Source: an uncultured Lachnospiraceae bacterium
GTDB taxonomy: Bacteria > Bacillota > Clostridia > Lachnospirales > Lachnospiraceae
Length of the DNA stretch: 29,291 nt
Direction of reading: 5' to 3'
Assembly (NCBI GenBank): GCA_947594085.1
Contig: CANQEB010000002.1
Span: 1 to 29,291, forward strand
Positions 22,253 through 29,291 of this stretch are shown here, piece after piece; the first letter of the stretch is position 1, and every line of letters begins with the position of its first letter. The notes below the pieces were generated by a model. That model was not told where the DNA came from. It ran no database searches and saw nothing but the letters and a program-made list of their open reading frames with translations. The translations under genes were made by a program, and so were the position numbers.

Positions 22253-23352
22253 GGATCCTCTCCTTCCTCCTCAAACTCATACAAGACCTGTGTCTGAATC
22301 TCCCCTCTTCCACTGTCAAATCCAAGAATCTCCAGAATCTGCAACACTTTTCTGGTCTTGTCCCGGAGTCTCCCCAAGTGCACAATCACATCGATCCCTG
22401 ACGCGATCTGTCTACGCACCGCTGGAAGCGGAATTTCCATCCCCATCAATACCATGGTCTCAATTCTGGAGAGCATATCTTCCGGGCTGTTGGCATGACC
22501 GGTGCTAATCGAACCGTCATGCCCGGTGTTTAATGCCTGCAGCAGATCAATCGCCTCACTTGATCGAATTTCTCCTATAAGAATTCGATCCGGCCGCATT
22601 CTCAAACTCGACTTGATCAGATCGCGGATAGTAATCGCCTTTTCTCCTTCTGTGTTGGCGTTCCTTGCCTCCATGCGAACCAGATTTTTGATTCCCTGAA
22701 GCTGAAGCTCCGCATTGTCTTCTATCGTAATGACCCGCTCATCTACGGGAATGTAGTGGGAAAGTGCATTCATAAATGTCGTCTTGCCTGATCCTGTCCC
22801 TCCTGAAATGAAAATGTTGTAGCCCGAACAGACCAACTTTTTCAAAAAGTCAACTACTTCCTGCGACACCGTTCCCCAGCGAATCAACTGCTCCATCTGA
22901 ATCGGGCTGTCCGGGAAACGCCGAATCGTGATAATCGGTCCATTCAACGCCACAGGCGGCATCACAATGTTAACTCGCGCGCCGTTCTCCAATCTCGCAT
23001 CCACGATTGGCACAGCCTCATTGACAATGCGATTGCATCTGCCCACGATCTGTTGCGCGATATCCTCCAATCGCTCTCTCGTGCAAAAATTCTTGTCCCA
23101 TTGCATAAGTCTGCCGTTGCGCTCGATAAAGATCCCTTCCGTCCCATTGACCATAATTTCTGTCACACTATTGTCGTCAATCAATTCCTGCAAAATATCC
23201 AGTCGACGCACCGAATTGAATAGCTCTCTGCGCAGCTCATTGCGTTCGGAGAGGCGAATATAAAAATCAGCTCCTGCCTGTAGAATCAGATCATCGATAT
23301 TGCGGTAGATCTCCTCATCGCTTACTTCCCGATACCCTTCTAGCTGCTCCAT
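22168..23352 (-). CDS. TadA/CpaF-type secretion ATPase
   Basis: A 394-residue (or longer) hexameric ATPase of the Tad system. The N-terminal domain includes DNSVTEIMVNGTEGIFIERNG (60-80). The Walker A motif is GGTGSGKT (184-191), the Walker B ILIGE (257-261), and the Asp and His boxes include ITIEDNAELQL and STGHANSPEDML. It powers pilus polymerisation at the cytoplasmic face. The ATG at 23352 has no good ribosome site. The reading frame stays open upstream through YLRQKL-type residues that look like the family N terminus, and a GGGAGG site (23400-23405) stands 8 nt before an in-frame ACG at 23391, so the true start may be a non-AUG codon there. It overlaps tadB by 85 nt at its end. Confidence 0.92.
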   Translation of the reverse strand: MEQLEGYREVSDEEIYRNIDDLILQAGADFYIRLSERNELRRELFNSVRRLDILQELIDDNSVTEIMVNGTEGIFIERNGRLMQWDKNFCTRERLEDIAQQIVGRCNRIVNEAVPIVDARLENGARVNIVMPPVALNGPIITIRRFPDSPIQMEQLIRWGTVSQEVVDFLKKLVCSGYNIFISGGTGSGKTTFMNALSHYIPVDERVITIEDNAELQLQGIKNLVRMEARNANTEGEKAITIRDLIKSSLRMRPDRILIGEIRSSEAIDLLQALNTGHDGSISTGHANSPEDMLSRIETMVLMGMEIPLPAVRRQIASGIDVIVHLGRLRDKTRKVLQILEILGFDSGRGEIQTQVLYEFEEEGEDPCGRIIGSLCQKAELQRTGKLKRAGYQA

Positions 23353-23416
23353 GAGTTTCTGTCTCAGATACGAAAATTTATGTTCGTCCGTTGTCTATAC
23401 CTCCCATACATGTTTG

Positions 23417-23440
23417 AGTTGTGGATTCCCGGTCACAACT
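23417..23440. repeat. Small hairpin upstream of tadA
   Basis: AGTTGTG (23417-23423) and CACAACT (23434-23440) form a 7-bp stem with a 10-nt loop in the 114-bp gap between the TadZ-like and TadA genes. On the minus strand no T run follows, so it is not a terminator; an mRNA processing or stability element is possible. Confidence 0.3.
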
Positions 23441-23466
23441 TTCTTATCTCTCTGGCAGTTTTCTTA

Positions 23467-24477
23467 TCAGGACTCTTCCTCGATCAACATTTTCCGAACA
23501 TAATTTCCCATCTCACCCCAGAGAAGCTGCTGCATGATATCTCCATTTTCCTTCAGAAGCGGCTGCACAGGAAGTTTAAGCTTTCGTGTTTTCTCCAGGA
23601 CGTCCTCCAGATCCAGCATGCCGAGCAATTTTTCATATTGAGCCAGCTTCGCCTGAGAAATTGCATCCTCCAGCACGGGAAGATAAATCCGATCACACTC
23701 CTGTAGCACCTGAAACAGCTCATCTACCTGCTCACTCAAATCCAAAATCAAAATATCATACTCTCCATACACACTGATCTCATGCAGGAAATCCAGCCAT
23801 TCCTTTCCAGAGACATCCCTGATATCCGCCGGGGAAAGTGCCGGAGGAATATAATTCAGCTCATGAAATGTCTGAACAATAGAATTTAATTTGTAGATGA
23901 AACCACCTTCCTTTTGCCGGGAAAAATAAATCAAATCAGAAATGTCTGTGCGATACTTCTTTCCAAACAGCTCTTCAAATCCGGAAAATTCCTCAAAATT
24001 CAAATACAATACCTGATTGTTCTCCGACAAAATTTCTCCCAGGGTCAGTGCAAAAGATGTCTTTCTCGACCGCCCGATCGGCGAATACACTCCATAGATT
24101 TGTGCCTTGTGCGTGGCATTTCCGAATATATAGGGCTGTGGATGTGAATCCGCGTAATATTCCAGTACCTCAGCCAAAAGCTGATCCGACGACTGATACT
24201 TGTATACAAAAGGATATTCCTCCAATTCCGGCATTGTCTCTCCCTCAGACAACATGATAATACGATTGATCGGAAGGTCCCGGATCTCACTGCACATTGC
24301 ACGAGTTGAGATCAGGAGAACTTCGATCGGATTATCTCTTGCATATGTCTGAAGGCTTTCTACATTCGTAAATGCTTGTACCTCAAACGGCGTCGTCTTC
24401 TTTCCGTTCAGGTAATCCATGAGACTACATGCGTAAGATGCATCCAGATCGCAAACCGCAAATACATTCTTTTTCAA
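23467..24477 (-). CDS. TadZ/CpaE-like ATPase with deviant Walker motif
   Basis: A 336-residue protein. The N-terminal part (about 1-110) resembles an atypical receiver domain without the phospho-acceptor pattern. The P-loop region, GVYSPIGRSRKTSFAL (129-144), keeps the final Lys-Thr of the MinD/ParA motif but replaces the usual KGGxGKT with SPIGRSRKT. A Walker B-like YDILILDLSEQ follows. TadZ/CpaE proteins place the Tad machine at a pole or other site. The start is a TTG at 24477 with GGAGG about 7 nt upstream; the TTG overlaps the TGA of the upstream peptidase gene in TTGA, as also seen for the FHA gene, so the two are probably translationally coupled. Confidence 0.85.
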   Translation of the reverse strand: MKKNVFAVCDLDASYACSLMDYLNGKKTTPFEVQAFTNVESLQTYARDNPIEVLLISTRAMCSEIRDLPINRIIMLSEGETMPELEEYPFVYKYQSSDQLLAEVLEYYADSHPQPYIFGNATHKAQIYGVYSPIGRSRKTSFALTLGEILSENNQVLYLNFEEFSGFEELFGKKYRTDISDLIYFSRQKEGGFIYKLNSIVQTFHELNYIPPALSPADIRDVSGKEWLDFLHEISVYGEYDILILDLSEQVDELFQVLQECDRIYLPVLEDAISQAKLAQYEKLLGMLDLEDVLEKTRKLKLPVQPLLKENGDIMQQLLWGEMGNYVRKMLIEEES

Positions 24478-24983
24478 ACGCTACCTCCTATCTGACATAG
24501 TATTCCAAGTAGGATCGGGACAGAAAAGCAAAACTTCGCCTCTTCCTTTGCCCCACTTATGTATGGTCTCCATTGCCGTTCTCTCGCATACTGACTGACA
24601 TATTCCGCAAAAAACAAAAGTCGCTCTTCCATATTATGGCGGTGCAACATGATAGAAAGAGAGATGATCCCTCCGATAAAAATCGACCACTTCACACAGG
24701 CAAAACACCCGGATGGCCCCAAAAATCCGCCTGCCATGCACAACAGTTTGATGTCTCCCGCCCCGATCATGCGAAAATAAAAGAACAAACCAAAAATCAA
24801 AATCGGAAGAACTATGCCGCCCAAATATAAAATTATACCTACAACGCCATTCGTGAAAATCTGGTACAAAATACCGCAGGCAAGCCCCGCCGCAATAATC
24901 CCGTTTGGAATTCGTCCCGACGCGAGATCAGATAATACTGCCAAACCCACCAGGCACAACAATAAAATAATATGAACTTCCAT
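24474..24983 (-). CDS. A24 prepilin peptidase, TadV/CpaA-like (first gene of the Tad operon)
   Basis: A 169-residue polytopic aspartic peptidase. Catalytic aspartates are Asp19 in LSDLASGRIPNGII and Asp77 in MIGAGDIKLL, both in canonical motifs. Hydrophobic helices are at about 3-18, 28-44, 46-68, 80-98 and 100-118, and a C-terminal hydrophobic stretch follows at about 150-165. It should process Flp pilin and/or pseudopilins at the membrane. The ATG at 24983 follows GGGAGG, though with long spacing of about 15 nt; a TTG at 24986 is an alternative. It is the first gene after the leader at 24984-25240 and is coupled to the TadZ gene by TTGA. Confidence 0.87.
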   Translation of the reverse strand: MEVHIILLLCLVGLAVLSDLASGRIPNGIIAAGLACGILYQIFTNGVVGIILYLGGIVLPILIFGLFFYFRMIGAGDIKLLCMAGGFLGPSGCFACVKWSIFIGGIISLSIMLHRHNMEERLLFFAEYVSQYARERQWRPYISGAKEEAKFCFSVPILLGILCQIGGSV

Positions 24984-25240
24984 CAAAGCAACAACATTCC
25001 TCCCTTTGTCTGCGCCGAAATCATACACAAAATCTTATCAATAAGCGCATTGATTTACATTAAATATCGTTCTCTCATGTACTTCCCGTTTTGAAAATAT
25101 TGGCCCGAACTGGCCTTGATTCGCAAAACCCTGCGACTATCCTGCCGCGCGGCTTTGTCTTCTGTAGATCTCTCTGAAAATCCGGAACCGGATCTCGAAA
25201 AAAATATCTTGCCGGAAGCTTCTGCCTCCTGACAAGATAC
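24984..25240 (-). promoter_or_regulatory. Structured leader of the Tad operon, about 250 nt
   Basis: No gene is visible. After the terminator-like hairpin, the minus strand contains further inverted repeats: ATCCGGTTCCGGAT, GCCGCGCGGC, TCGCA/TGCGA around GGGTTT, GGCC/GGCC around AGTTCG, and ATCAAT (25037-25042)/ATTGAT (25049-25054). Part of it faintly recalls c-di-GMP riboswitch motifs (ACAAAGCC), but the other conserved blocks are missing. A regulatory RNA role is possible and unproven. Confidence 0.4.
25198..25239 (-). terminator. Intrinsic terminator at the head of the Tad operon
   Basis: On the minus strand TATCTTG (25233-25239) pairs with CAAGATA (25205-25211), an inner GGAGGC pairs with GCTTCC around AGAA, and seven T follow (25198-25204). 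It lies 112 bp past the stop of the PucR/CdaR-type gene and would end its transcript. It also directly follows the proposed Tad promoter. Confidence 0.7.
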
Positions 25241-25268
25241 ATTATAACACGTTTTTGTGATTTGTAAA
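25241..25268 (-). promoter_or_regulatory. Promoter of the Tad operon
   Basis: On the minus strand a -35 TTTACA (25263-25268) and a perfect -10 TATAAT (25241-25246) are separated by 16 bp. The expected start (25233-25235) falls at the end of the 5' arm of the terminator hairpin. Confidence 0.6.
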
Positions 25269-25350
25269 GTAGTTTTTGTGATATTTCTAATTTTTTTGAG
25301 ACATTACAGCAATTGCAATAAGGAAGCTACAAATCATCCATAGATTCCCG

Positions 25351-26436
25351 TCAACTCTTCTGCTCCATAAACTTCATATAATTAACCACCATCATCGCAA
25401 TCTTGAACGTCATCGCATCCTCAAAAACACGAATATCCAGCCCCGTGCTCTTCTGCAGCTTCTCCAATCGATACACCAGCGTATTCCTGTGAATATAGAG
25501 TTGTCTGGCCGTCTCAGACACATTGAGGTTGTTGTCGAAGAACTTGTTGATCGTGGCAAGCGTCTCATCATCGAAGGAATCCGGCGTCTCCGCTGTAAAC
25601 ACTTCCTTCATGAACATTTCGCAAAGCGGAAGCGGAAGCTGATAGATTAGCCGCCCAATGCCAAGTGTATTGTAAGCGATCACCGCCTTCTCCGTGTAGA
25701 AAATCTTGCCCACATCGAGCGCCATTCGAGCTTCCTTATAGGAACGGGATACCTGACGAATCTCATCGACGATCGTGCCATAGGCGATCTTCACACTCGA
25801 CATCGCCTCAGAATTCAGCATGTCGCGCAGCGTGTGAGCTGTCTGCTCAACCTCGTCGTACCCCTCGTTCTCCTTCAATTCCTGCACCAAAATAATACTC
25901 TTCTCATCAACTGCCGTAATGAAGTCTCGCGGCTTGCTTCCGAACAATCCCTTGACGATCTCCATCGCCGCGTTGTCCTTCTCATATTTCGTCTCGATCA
26001 CATAGACGATCCGACGCACCTCCGTATCGATGTGCAGCTTCCGCGCACGGTTATAGATATCGATGGAGAGTAGATTGTCCAGGAGCAAATTCTGAATATA
26101 ATTGTTCTTGTCAAAGCGCTCCTTGTAGGCAATAATCAAATTCTGAATCTGACTAACTGCCACGCGCCCCAACATATAAGCATCCTTCGAGGCACCCTGC
26201 GCGATCAAAATAAACTCCAGCTTCTTGTCATCAAATACCTTGAAAAAATGCGCTCCCTGGACAACCTGACTGTCCGCTGGCGATTCTGCAAACTGTAAAA
26301 TTGCATTTTCCTGCACTTCCTCATCCGGAAGCGTAGAAGCAATTAGATTCGCATGGATATCCGTCAGAATAAAATCCACTCTCGTGATAGTATTCAACTC
26401 ATCCAACGTATTTTGTAAAATCTGACTTGAGACCAT
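25351..26436 (-). CDS. PucR/CdaR-type transcriptional regulator
   Basis: A 361-residue regulator. The C terminus has the PucR-family helix-turn-helix LNVSETARQLYIHRNTLVYRLEKL (about 304-327), followed by the FEDAMTFKIAMMV end of the domain. The central part (about 135-260) has the GGDEF-like fold common in CdaR proteins (IVYVIETKYEKDN, VKIAYGTIVDEIRQVSRSYKEARMALDVG). The N-terminal 110 residues form a ligand-sensing region without a clear motif. Such proteins respond to small metabolites, for example sugar diacids, but the ligand here is unknown. The ATG at 26436 has AAGGAT upstream. Its position just before the Tad operon makes it a candidate regulator of that operon; this is inference. A terminator follows at 25198-25239. 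Confidence 0.85.
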   Translation of the reverse strand: MVSSQILQNTLDELNTITRVDFILTDIHANLIASTLPDEEVQENAILQFAESPADSQVVQGAHFFKVFDDKKLEFILIAQGASKDAYMLGRVAVSQIQNLIIAYKERFDKNNYIQNLLLDNLLSIDIYNRARKLHIDTEVRRIVYVIETKYEKDNAAMEIVKGLFGSKPRDFITAVDEKSIILVQELKENEGYDEVEQTAHTLRDMLNSEAMSSVKIAYGTIVDEIRQVSRSYKEARMALDVGKIFYTEKAVIAYNTLGIGRLIYQLPLPLCEMFMKEVFTAETPDSFDDETLATINKFFDNNLNVSETARQLYIHRNTLVYRLEKLQKSTGLDIRVFEDAMTFKIAMMVVNYMKFMEQKS

Positions 26437-26680
26437 GATCCCACATCCTTTTCCTTTTCTGGTTTTCCGGAATTTATAAGCCTTTCAGCTCTTTCTGTCC
26501 GAGTCAACTTTACGCTATTTTGTTCATTTATAAAACTAAAATAATCATACTCGATTTTCTAAAATTTTACAATAAAAAAGTGTGCTGCGCCAACTGCTCA
26601 TTTCCGTACACTGCTCTGTGTATCAAAATTTTCCCCTCAACCCTTACTAAAAAGCCAAAATTTTTATCTCTTTCCTTGGA
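26437..26680. other. AT-rich intergenic region upstream of the PucR/CdaR-type gene
   Basis: The 379-bp gap between glgB and this regulator holds the glgB terminator at its right part. The rest is A/T-rich, with a TTGACT and a TATAAA on the minus strand whose spacing (23 bp) is too long for a standard promoter. An open frame on the plus strand lacks a ribosome site and coding character. I see nothing else. Confidence 0.4.
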
Positions 26681-26686
26681 AAAAAC

Positions 26687-26744
26687 AAAAAAACAAGAAC
26701 ATCTTCGGACGACTTTCCTGTCGATTCTCCTAAAAATGTCCTTG
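26687..26744 (-). terminator. Intrinsic terminator of glgB
   Basis: CAAGAACAT (26694-26702) pairs with ATGTCCTTG (26736-26744), with one G-T pair, and an inner CGAC/GTCG helix sits in the loop. On the minus strand it is followed by seven T (26687-26693). It lies 72 bp after the glgB stop. Confidence 0.75.
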
Positions 26745-26815
26745 CCCTTTATTTTTATTGCGAAAAATCAAAACCAAGACACTGCGGCAATACGCGCCTA
26801 TTTTCACCTTGAAAT

Positions 26816-28759
26816 TCAGAACCGGAACACCGCGACTCCGTAAGGCGGCAGATCATACGCGAAGGAATACTCCCTCCCGTCGCACTCCTGCTTCTCTGCC
26901 TTGTAGATCTCCGGCTGCTCCTTGCCGCTTCCGCCAAATTCGGCCGCGTCGCTGTTCAATACCAGCTTGTATTGCTTGCGCTTCGGCACTCCGACACGGT
27001 AATCCGGGCGCGCCATCGGCGTGAAATTGACGACGAACAGAAGATTGCTCTTGCCATCCTCCGAGTGACGCACGAAGCTGAAAATGCTGCGGAAGCAGTC
27101 ATCGGCGTTGATCCACTCGAAGCCGCATGGATTGCAGTCCGCCTGGTACATCGCGGGCGTCTTCGCGTACAGGTGCAGCAGCGCGCGCACGTAATTCTGC
27201 ATCTGGCGGTGCTTCTCCTCGCCGAGCAGATACCAGTCGAGCTCGCGCTCCTCGCTCCACTCCTGGAACTGCGCGAAATCCTGTCCCATGAACAACAGCT
27301 TCTTGCCCGGATGCCCGAACATGAACGAATACCCCGCCTTCAGATTCGCGAACTTGTCGTCGTACAGACCCGGCATTTTGTTGATCATCGAACACTTGAG
27401 GTGCACCACCTCGTCGTGCGAGAGCACGAGCACGTAGCGCTCAGAGTATGCATAAGTCATCGCGAAGGTCATCTTATTGTGGTTGTAGCGGCGGAAGTAC
27501 GGGTCGAGCTTCATGTACTCGAGGAAATCATGCATCCAGCCCATGTTCCACTTCATCGTAAAGCCGAGTCCGTCATCCTCCGGGCGGCCCGTCACCTTCG
27601 GCCACGCCGTGGACTCCTCAGCGATCATCATCAGACCCGGATAACGGCCGACCATGAGGCTGTTCAGATGCTTGAAGAACTCGATCGCCTCGAGGTTCTT
27701 GTTTCCGCCGTACTCATTGGCGACCCACTGGCCGTCCTGCTTGCCGTAATCGAGATAGAGCATCGACGCCACCGCGTCCACGCGCAAACCGTCCACATGG
27801 AACTGCTCCACCCAGTAGATCGCATTGGAGATCAGGAAATTGCGCACCTCGTTCTTGCCATAGTCGAAAATCTTGGTTCCCCAATCCGGATGCTCGCCCT
27901 TGCGCGGATCCGCATACTCGTACAGCGGCGCGCCGTCAAAATCCGCAAGCCCCTGCTCGTCGCGCGGGAAATGCGCCGGCACCCAGTCCAGAATGACGCC
28001 GATCTTGTTCTTGTGCAGATAGTTCACAAAATACGCAAAATCCTCGGGCGTACCGTAGCGCGAGGTCGGCGCAAAATAGCCGGTCACCTGATAGCCCCAC
28101 GAGCCGTCGAACGGGTGCTCCGCGATGCCGATCAGCTCGACGTGTGTGTATCCCATATCCTTGATGTATGCGACCAGAGAATGCGCAAAATCGCGGTAAT
28201 TGTAGTAGCCCGCGCTGTCCGGGCCGTGCGGGTGCTTCATCCAGCTTCCCGGATGCACCTCGTAGATCGCGACCGGGCTCTTGTCCTGCTCGAAGCTCTT
28301 GCGCTTCTCCATCCAGACAGAATCCGACCATTTGATCCGGGACAGATCCGCGACGCGCGACGCCGTCCCCGGGCGGAACTCCGCGTGATTGCCGAACGGA
28401 TCGGCCTTGTAGATCTTGCGGCCGTCCGGCGTGTGGATCAGGAATTTGTACAGCTCTCCCTCCTCCACGCCCGGAATGAACAGGTCGTAAATTCCAAGCG
28501 GATTCTGGCGCTCCATCGGATACTGCAGCTCGTCCCAGCCATTGAATGAACCGATCACATGCACGGAATCCGCGTGCGGCGCCCACACTGCAAAATACAC
28601 GCCCTTCTTTCCGCCGACCTTCATCAGATGCGCGCCCAGCTTCTCAAAAATGTTGTAGTGCGTTCCCATGCCGAACAAATACTGGTCATAGTCCGAGATG
28701 AACTGCTCCGGACGTTTCGATTCCTTGTTTGCGACTTTCGCGTTTGCCTTCTCTGCCAT
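26816..28759 (-). CDS. glgB: 1,4-alpha-glucan branching enzyme GlgB
   Basis: A 647-residue GH13 branching enzyme. It cuts alpha-1,4 glucan chains and re-attaches them through alpha-1,6 bonds during glycogen synthesis. The N-terminal CBM48 domain (about 35-125) has YFAVWAPHADSVHVIGSFNGW. In the barrel, the nucleophile is Asp328 (VDGLRVDAVASML), the acid/base is Glu381 (MMIAEESTAW), and LSHDEVVH supplies the transition-state Asp. The family marker HPFDGSWGYQVTGYFAPTSRYG is at about 215-236. The ATG at 28759 has AAGGAGAGG upstream; longer in-frame starts have no ribosome site. No other glycogen gene is in view, but a GH13 alpha-glycosidase lies directly upstream on the same strand. A terminator follows. 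Confidence 0.96.
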   Translation of the reverse strand: MAEKANAKVANKESKRPEQFISDYDQYLFGMGTHYNIFEKLGAHLMKVGGKKGVYFAVWAPHADSVHVIGSFNGWDELQYPMERQNPLGIYDLFIPGVEEGELYKFLIHTPDGRKIYKADPFGNHAEFRPGTASRVADLSRIKWSDSVWMEKRKSFEQDKSPVAIYEVHPGSWMKHPHGPDSAGYYNYRDFAHSLVAYIKDMGYTHVELIGIAEHPFDGSWGYQVTGYFAPTSRYGTPEDFAYFVNYLHKNKIGVILDWVPAHFPRDEQGLADFDGAPLYEYADPRKGEHPDWGTKIFDYGKNEVRNFLISNAIYWVEQFHVDGLRVDAVASMLYLDYGKQDGQWVANEYGGNKNLEAIEFFKHLNSLMVGRYPGLMMIAEESTAWPKVTGRPEDDGLGFTMKWNMGWMHDFLEYMKLDPYFRRYNHNKMTFAMTYAYSERYVLVLSHDEVVHLKCSMINKMPGLYDDKFANLKAGYSFMFGHPGKKLLFMGQDFAQFQEWSEERELDWYLLGEEKHRQMQNYVRALLHLYAKTPAMYQADCNPCGFEWINADDCFRSIFSFVRHSEDGKSNLLFVVNFTPMARPDYRVGVPKRKQYKLVLNSDAAEFGGSGKEQPEIYKAEKQECDGREYSFAYDLPPYGVAVFRF

Positions 28760-28884
28760 TTCTAACCCTCTCCTTCGTTTTGTTGCTGAACTGTATCGTT
28801 TTACATTCTCTAAATACCGGCGGCCGCACACGGTTTGCCTTTGGCATTGCCAATCACCTGCACGAGCTGTATAAGAAATACAAT

Positions 28885-29291
28885 CTAGCTAATTGCTGCC
28901 AGCATACTCCCGCCCGCCGGGAGCGTCACAATGATCCGCCCGTTCTCCTGCGGGACTTCCGCTCCGGTCTCGAGGTCTGTGATGTGCTGCGCGCCGTGCG
29001 GCAGCGGCACGGACAGCTGCGCCTCGTTCTCATCGTTATTTACCATCACGACGACCGACTCCTGCTCACCGATCCGTGCGAACGCGTACTGGCGGTTCGT
29101 CAAGAGCAGCTCGCGATAACGTCCCGTGCCGATGACCGGATGCTCCTTCCGGCACTTCCCGAGAAAAATCAGGAATTCCTTCAATCCCGGCGCAGGCGGA
29201 TTTGCGTCCATCGCCTCCGGCTCAAGATACGGCCGCAGCGCCGGATCCCCGCCGTTCGCTTTCCGTCCGTCGACGCCCCACTCCGAACCAT
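28885..29291 (-). CDS. GH13 alpha-glycosidase, C-terminal fragment cut by window edge
   Basis: The visible 135 codons begin with GSEWGVDGRKANGGDPALRP, the YGSEWG...RP-type motif at the end of the barrel of alpha-amylase-like enzymes such as alpha-glucosidases or neopullulanases. A helical segment follows (LKEFLIFLGKCRKEHPVI) and then a beta-rich C-terminal domain (YAFARIGEQESVVVMVNNDENEAQLSVPL, IIVTLPAGGSMLAAIS). The catalytic residues lie beyond the edge, so the substrate cannot be told. The frame runs open from the right edge to the stop at 28885. It is followed 125 bp later by glgB on the same strand, which fits joint glycogen or maltodextrin metabolism. Confidence 0.85.
   Translation of the reverse strand, partial: GSEWGVDGRKANGGDPALRPYLEPEAMDANPPAPGLKEFLIFLGKCRKEHPVIGTGRYRELLLTNRQYAFARIGEQESVVVMVNNDENEAQLSVPLPHGAQHITDLETGAEVPQENGRIIVTLPAGGSMLAAIS

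Noticed and set aside
25100..25165. Possible c-di-GMP-I riboswitch in the Tad leader (ACAAAGCC and GGGTTTTGCG on the minus strand)
   Set aside because: Only one short conserved block is similar; the GGCAAACC block and the second-helix receptor sequence are absent, so the class cannot be claimed.
26520..26843. 107-codon plus-strand open frame between glgB and the PucR/CdaR-type gene
   Set aside because: It runs through the glgB terminator and into the glgB 3' end, has no ribosome site, and has poly-Lys/Phe composition typical of AT-rich noncoding DNA.
26972..28549. Long 525-codon open frame on the plus strand opposite glgB
   Set aside because: It is the antisense shadow of a GC-rich, clearly conserved gene; its translation is Arg/His/Leu-rich without any domain and has no ribosome site.
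28859..28877. Short stretch resembling the last codons of GFP (GAGCTGTATAAG)
   Set aside because: The similarity is about 12 bases, in a noncoding gap between two native genes, with no vector or tag sequence nearby; coincidence.

Overview
The window looks like chromosomal DNA of a Firmicute of class Clostridia, most likely a Lachnospiraceae member. This is inferred from AGGAGG-type ribosome binding sites, TTGACA/TATAAT-type promoters, a MurG gene standing alone, an ECF sigma factor with a DUF4367 partner, and a clostridial-type Tad pilus locus with DUF5702, Flp1-like and DUF6382-FHA proteins. No rRNA, tRNA, CRISPR array, insertion sequence or phage gene was recognised. Most genes lie on the minus strand.

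Left part (1-8.7 kb): a membrane hybrid histidine kinase (minus) stands back to back with a small TSCPD protein and a class II fructose-bisphosphate-type aldolase (plus), each with a readable promoter. Then come minus-strand genes for a membrane-anchored transglutaminase-like protein, a metallo-beta-lactamase/beta-CASP ribonuclease, an unrecognised cysteine-rich protein, and a small exported protein.

Middle (8.7-14.7 kb): a DUF4367 anti-sigma-like membrane protein and an ECF sigma factor face the same way but are split by a plus-strand murG. The DUF4367 gene changes sharply in base composition part way along. A HIT hydrolase lies just upstream of the sigma gene. Next come a soluble orphan histidine kinase with internal duplications, a rhomboid protease and a GNAT acetyltransferase, the last two divergent from facing promoters.

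Tad/Flp pilus operon (14.7-25.3 kb, minus strand, read right to left): prepilin peptidase 1, TadZ-like ATPase, TadA ATPase, TadB, TadC, Flp1-type pilin (55 aa), DUF5702 protein, TadE-like protein with two C-terminal Cys/His modules, prepilin peptidase 2, TadE-like pseudopilin, and a DUF6382-FHA protein. Genes are tightly packed, with TTGA and ATGA stop/start overlaps and one 85-nt overlap. The logical roles are: peptidases process the pilin and pseudopilins, TadA powers assembly on the TadB/TadC platform, TadZ localises it, and the FHA protein may link it to phospho-threonine signalling. The leader has a promoter whose expected start lies inside the 5' arm of an intrinsic terminator, so it may block read-through while letting its own transcripts pass.

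Right end (25.3-29.3 kb): a PucR/CdaR-type regulator, the glycogen branching enzyme glgB with a clear terminator, and the C-terminal part of a GH13 alpha-glycosidase cut by the window edge.

The most unusual points are the Ig-like insert in TadC, the doubled Cys/His modules in a TadE-like protein, two prepilin peptidases in one operon, a possible non-AUG start for TadA, the terminator-embedded promoter, the mosaic DUF4367 gene, and the duplicated segments within the kinase at 12.1-13.0 kb.
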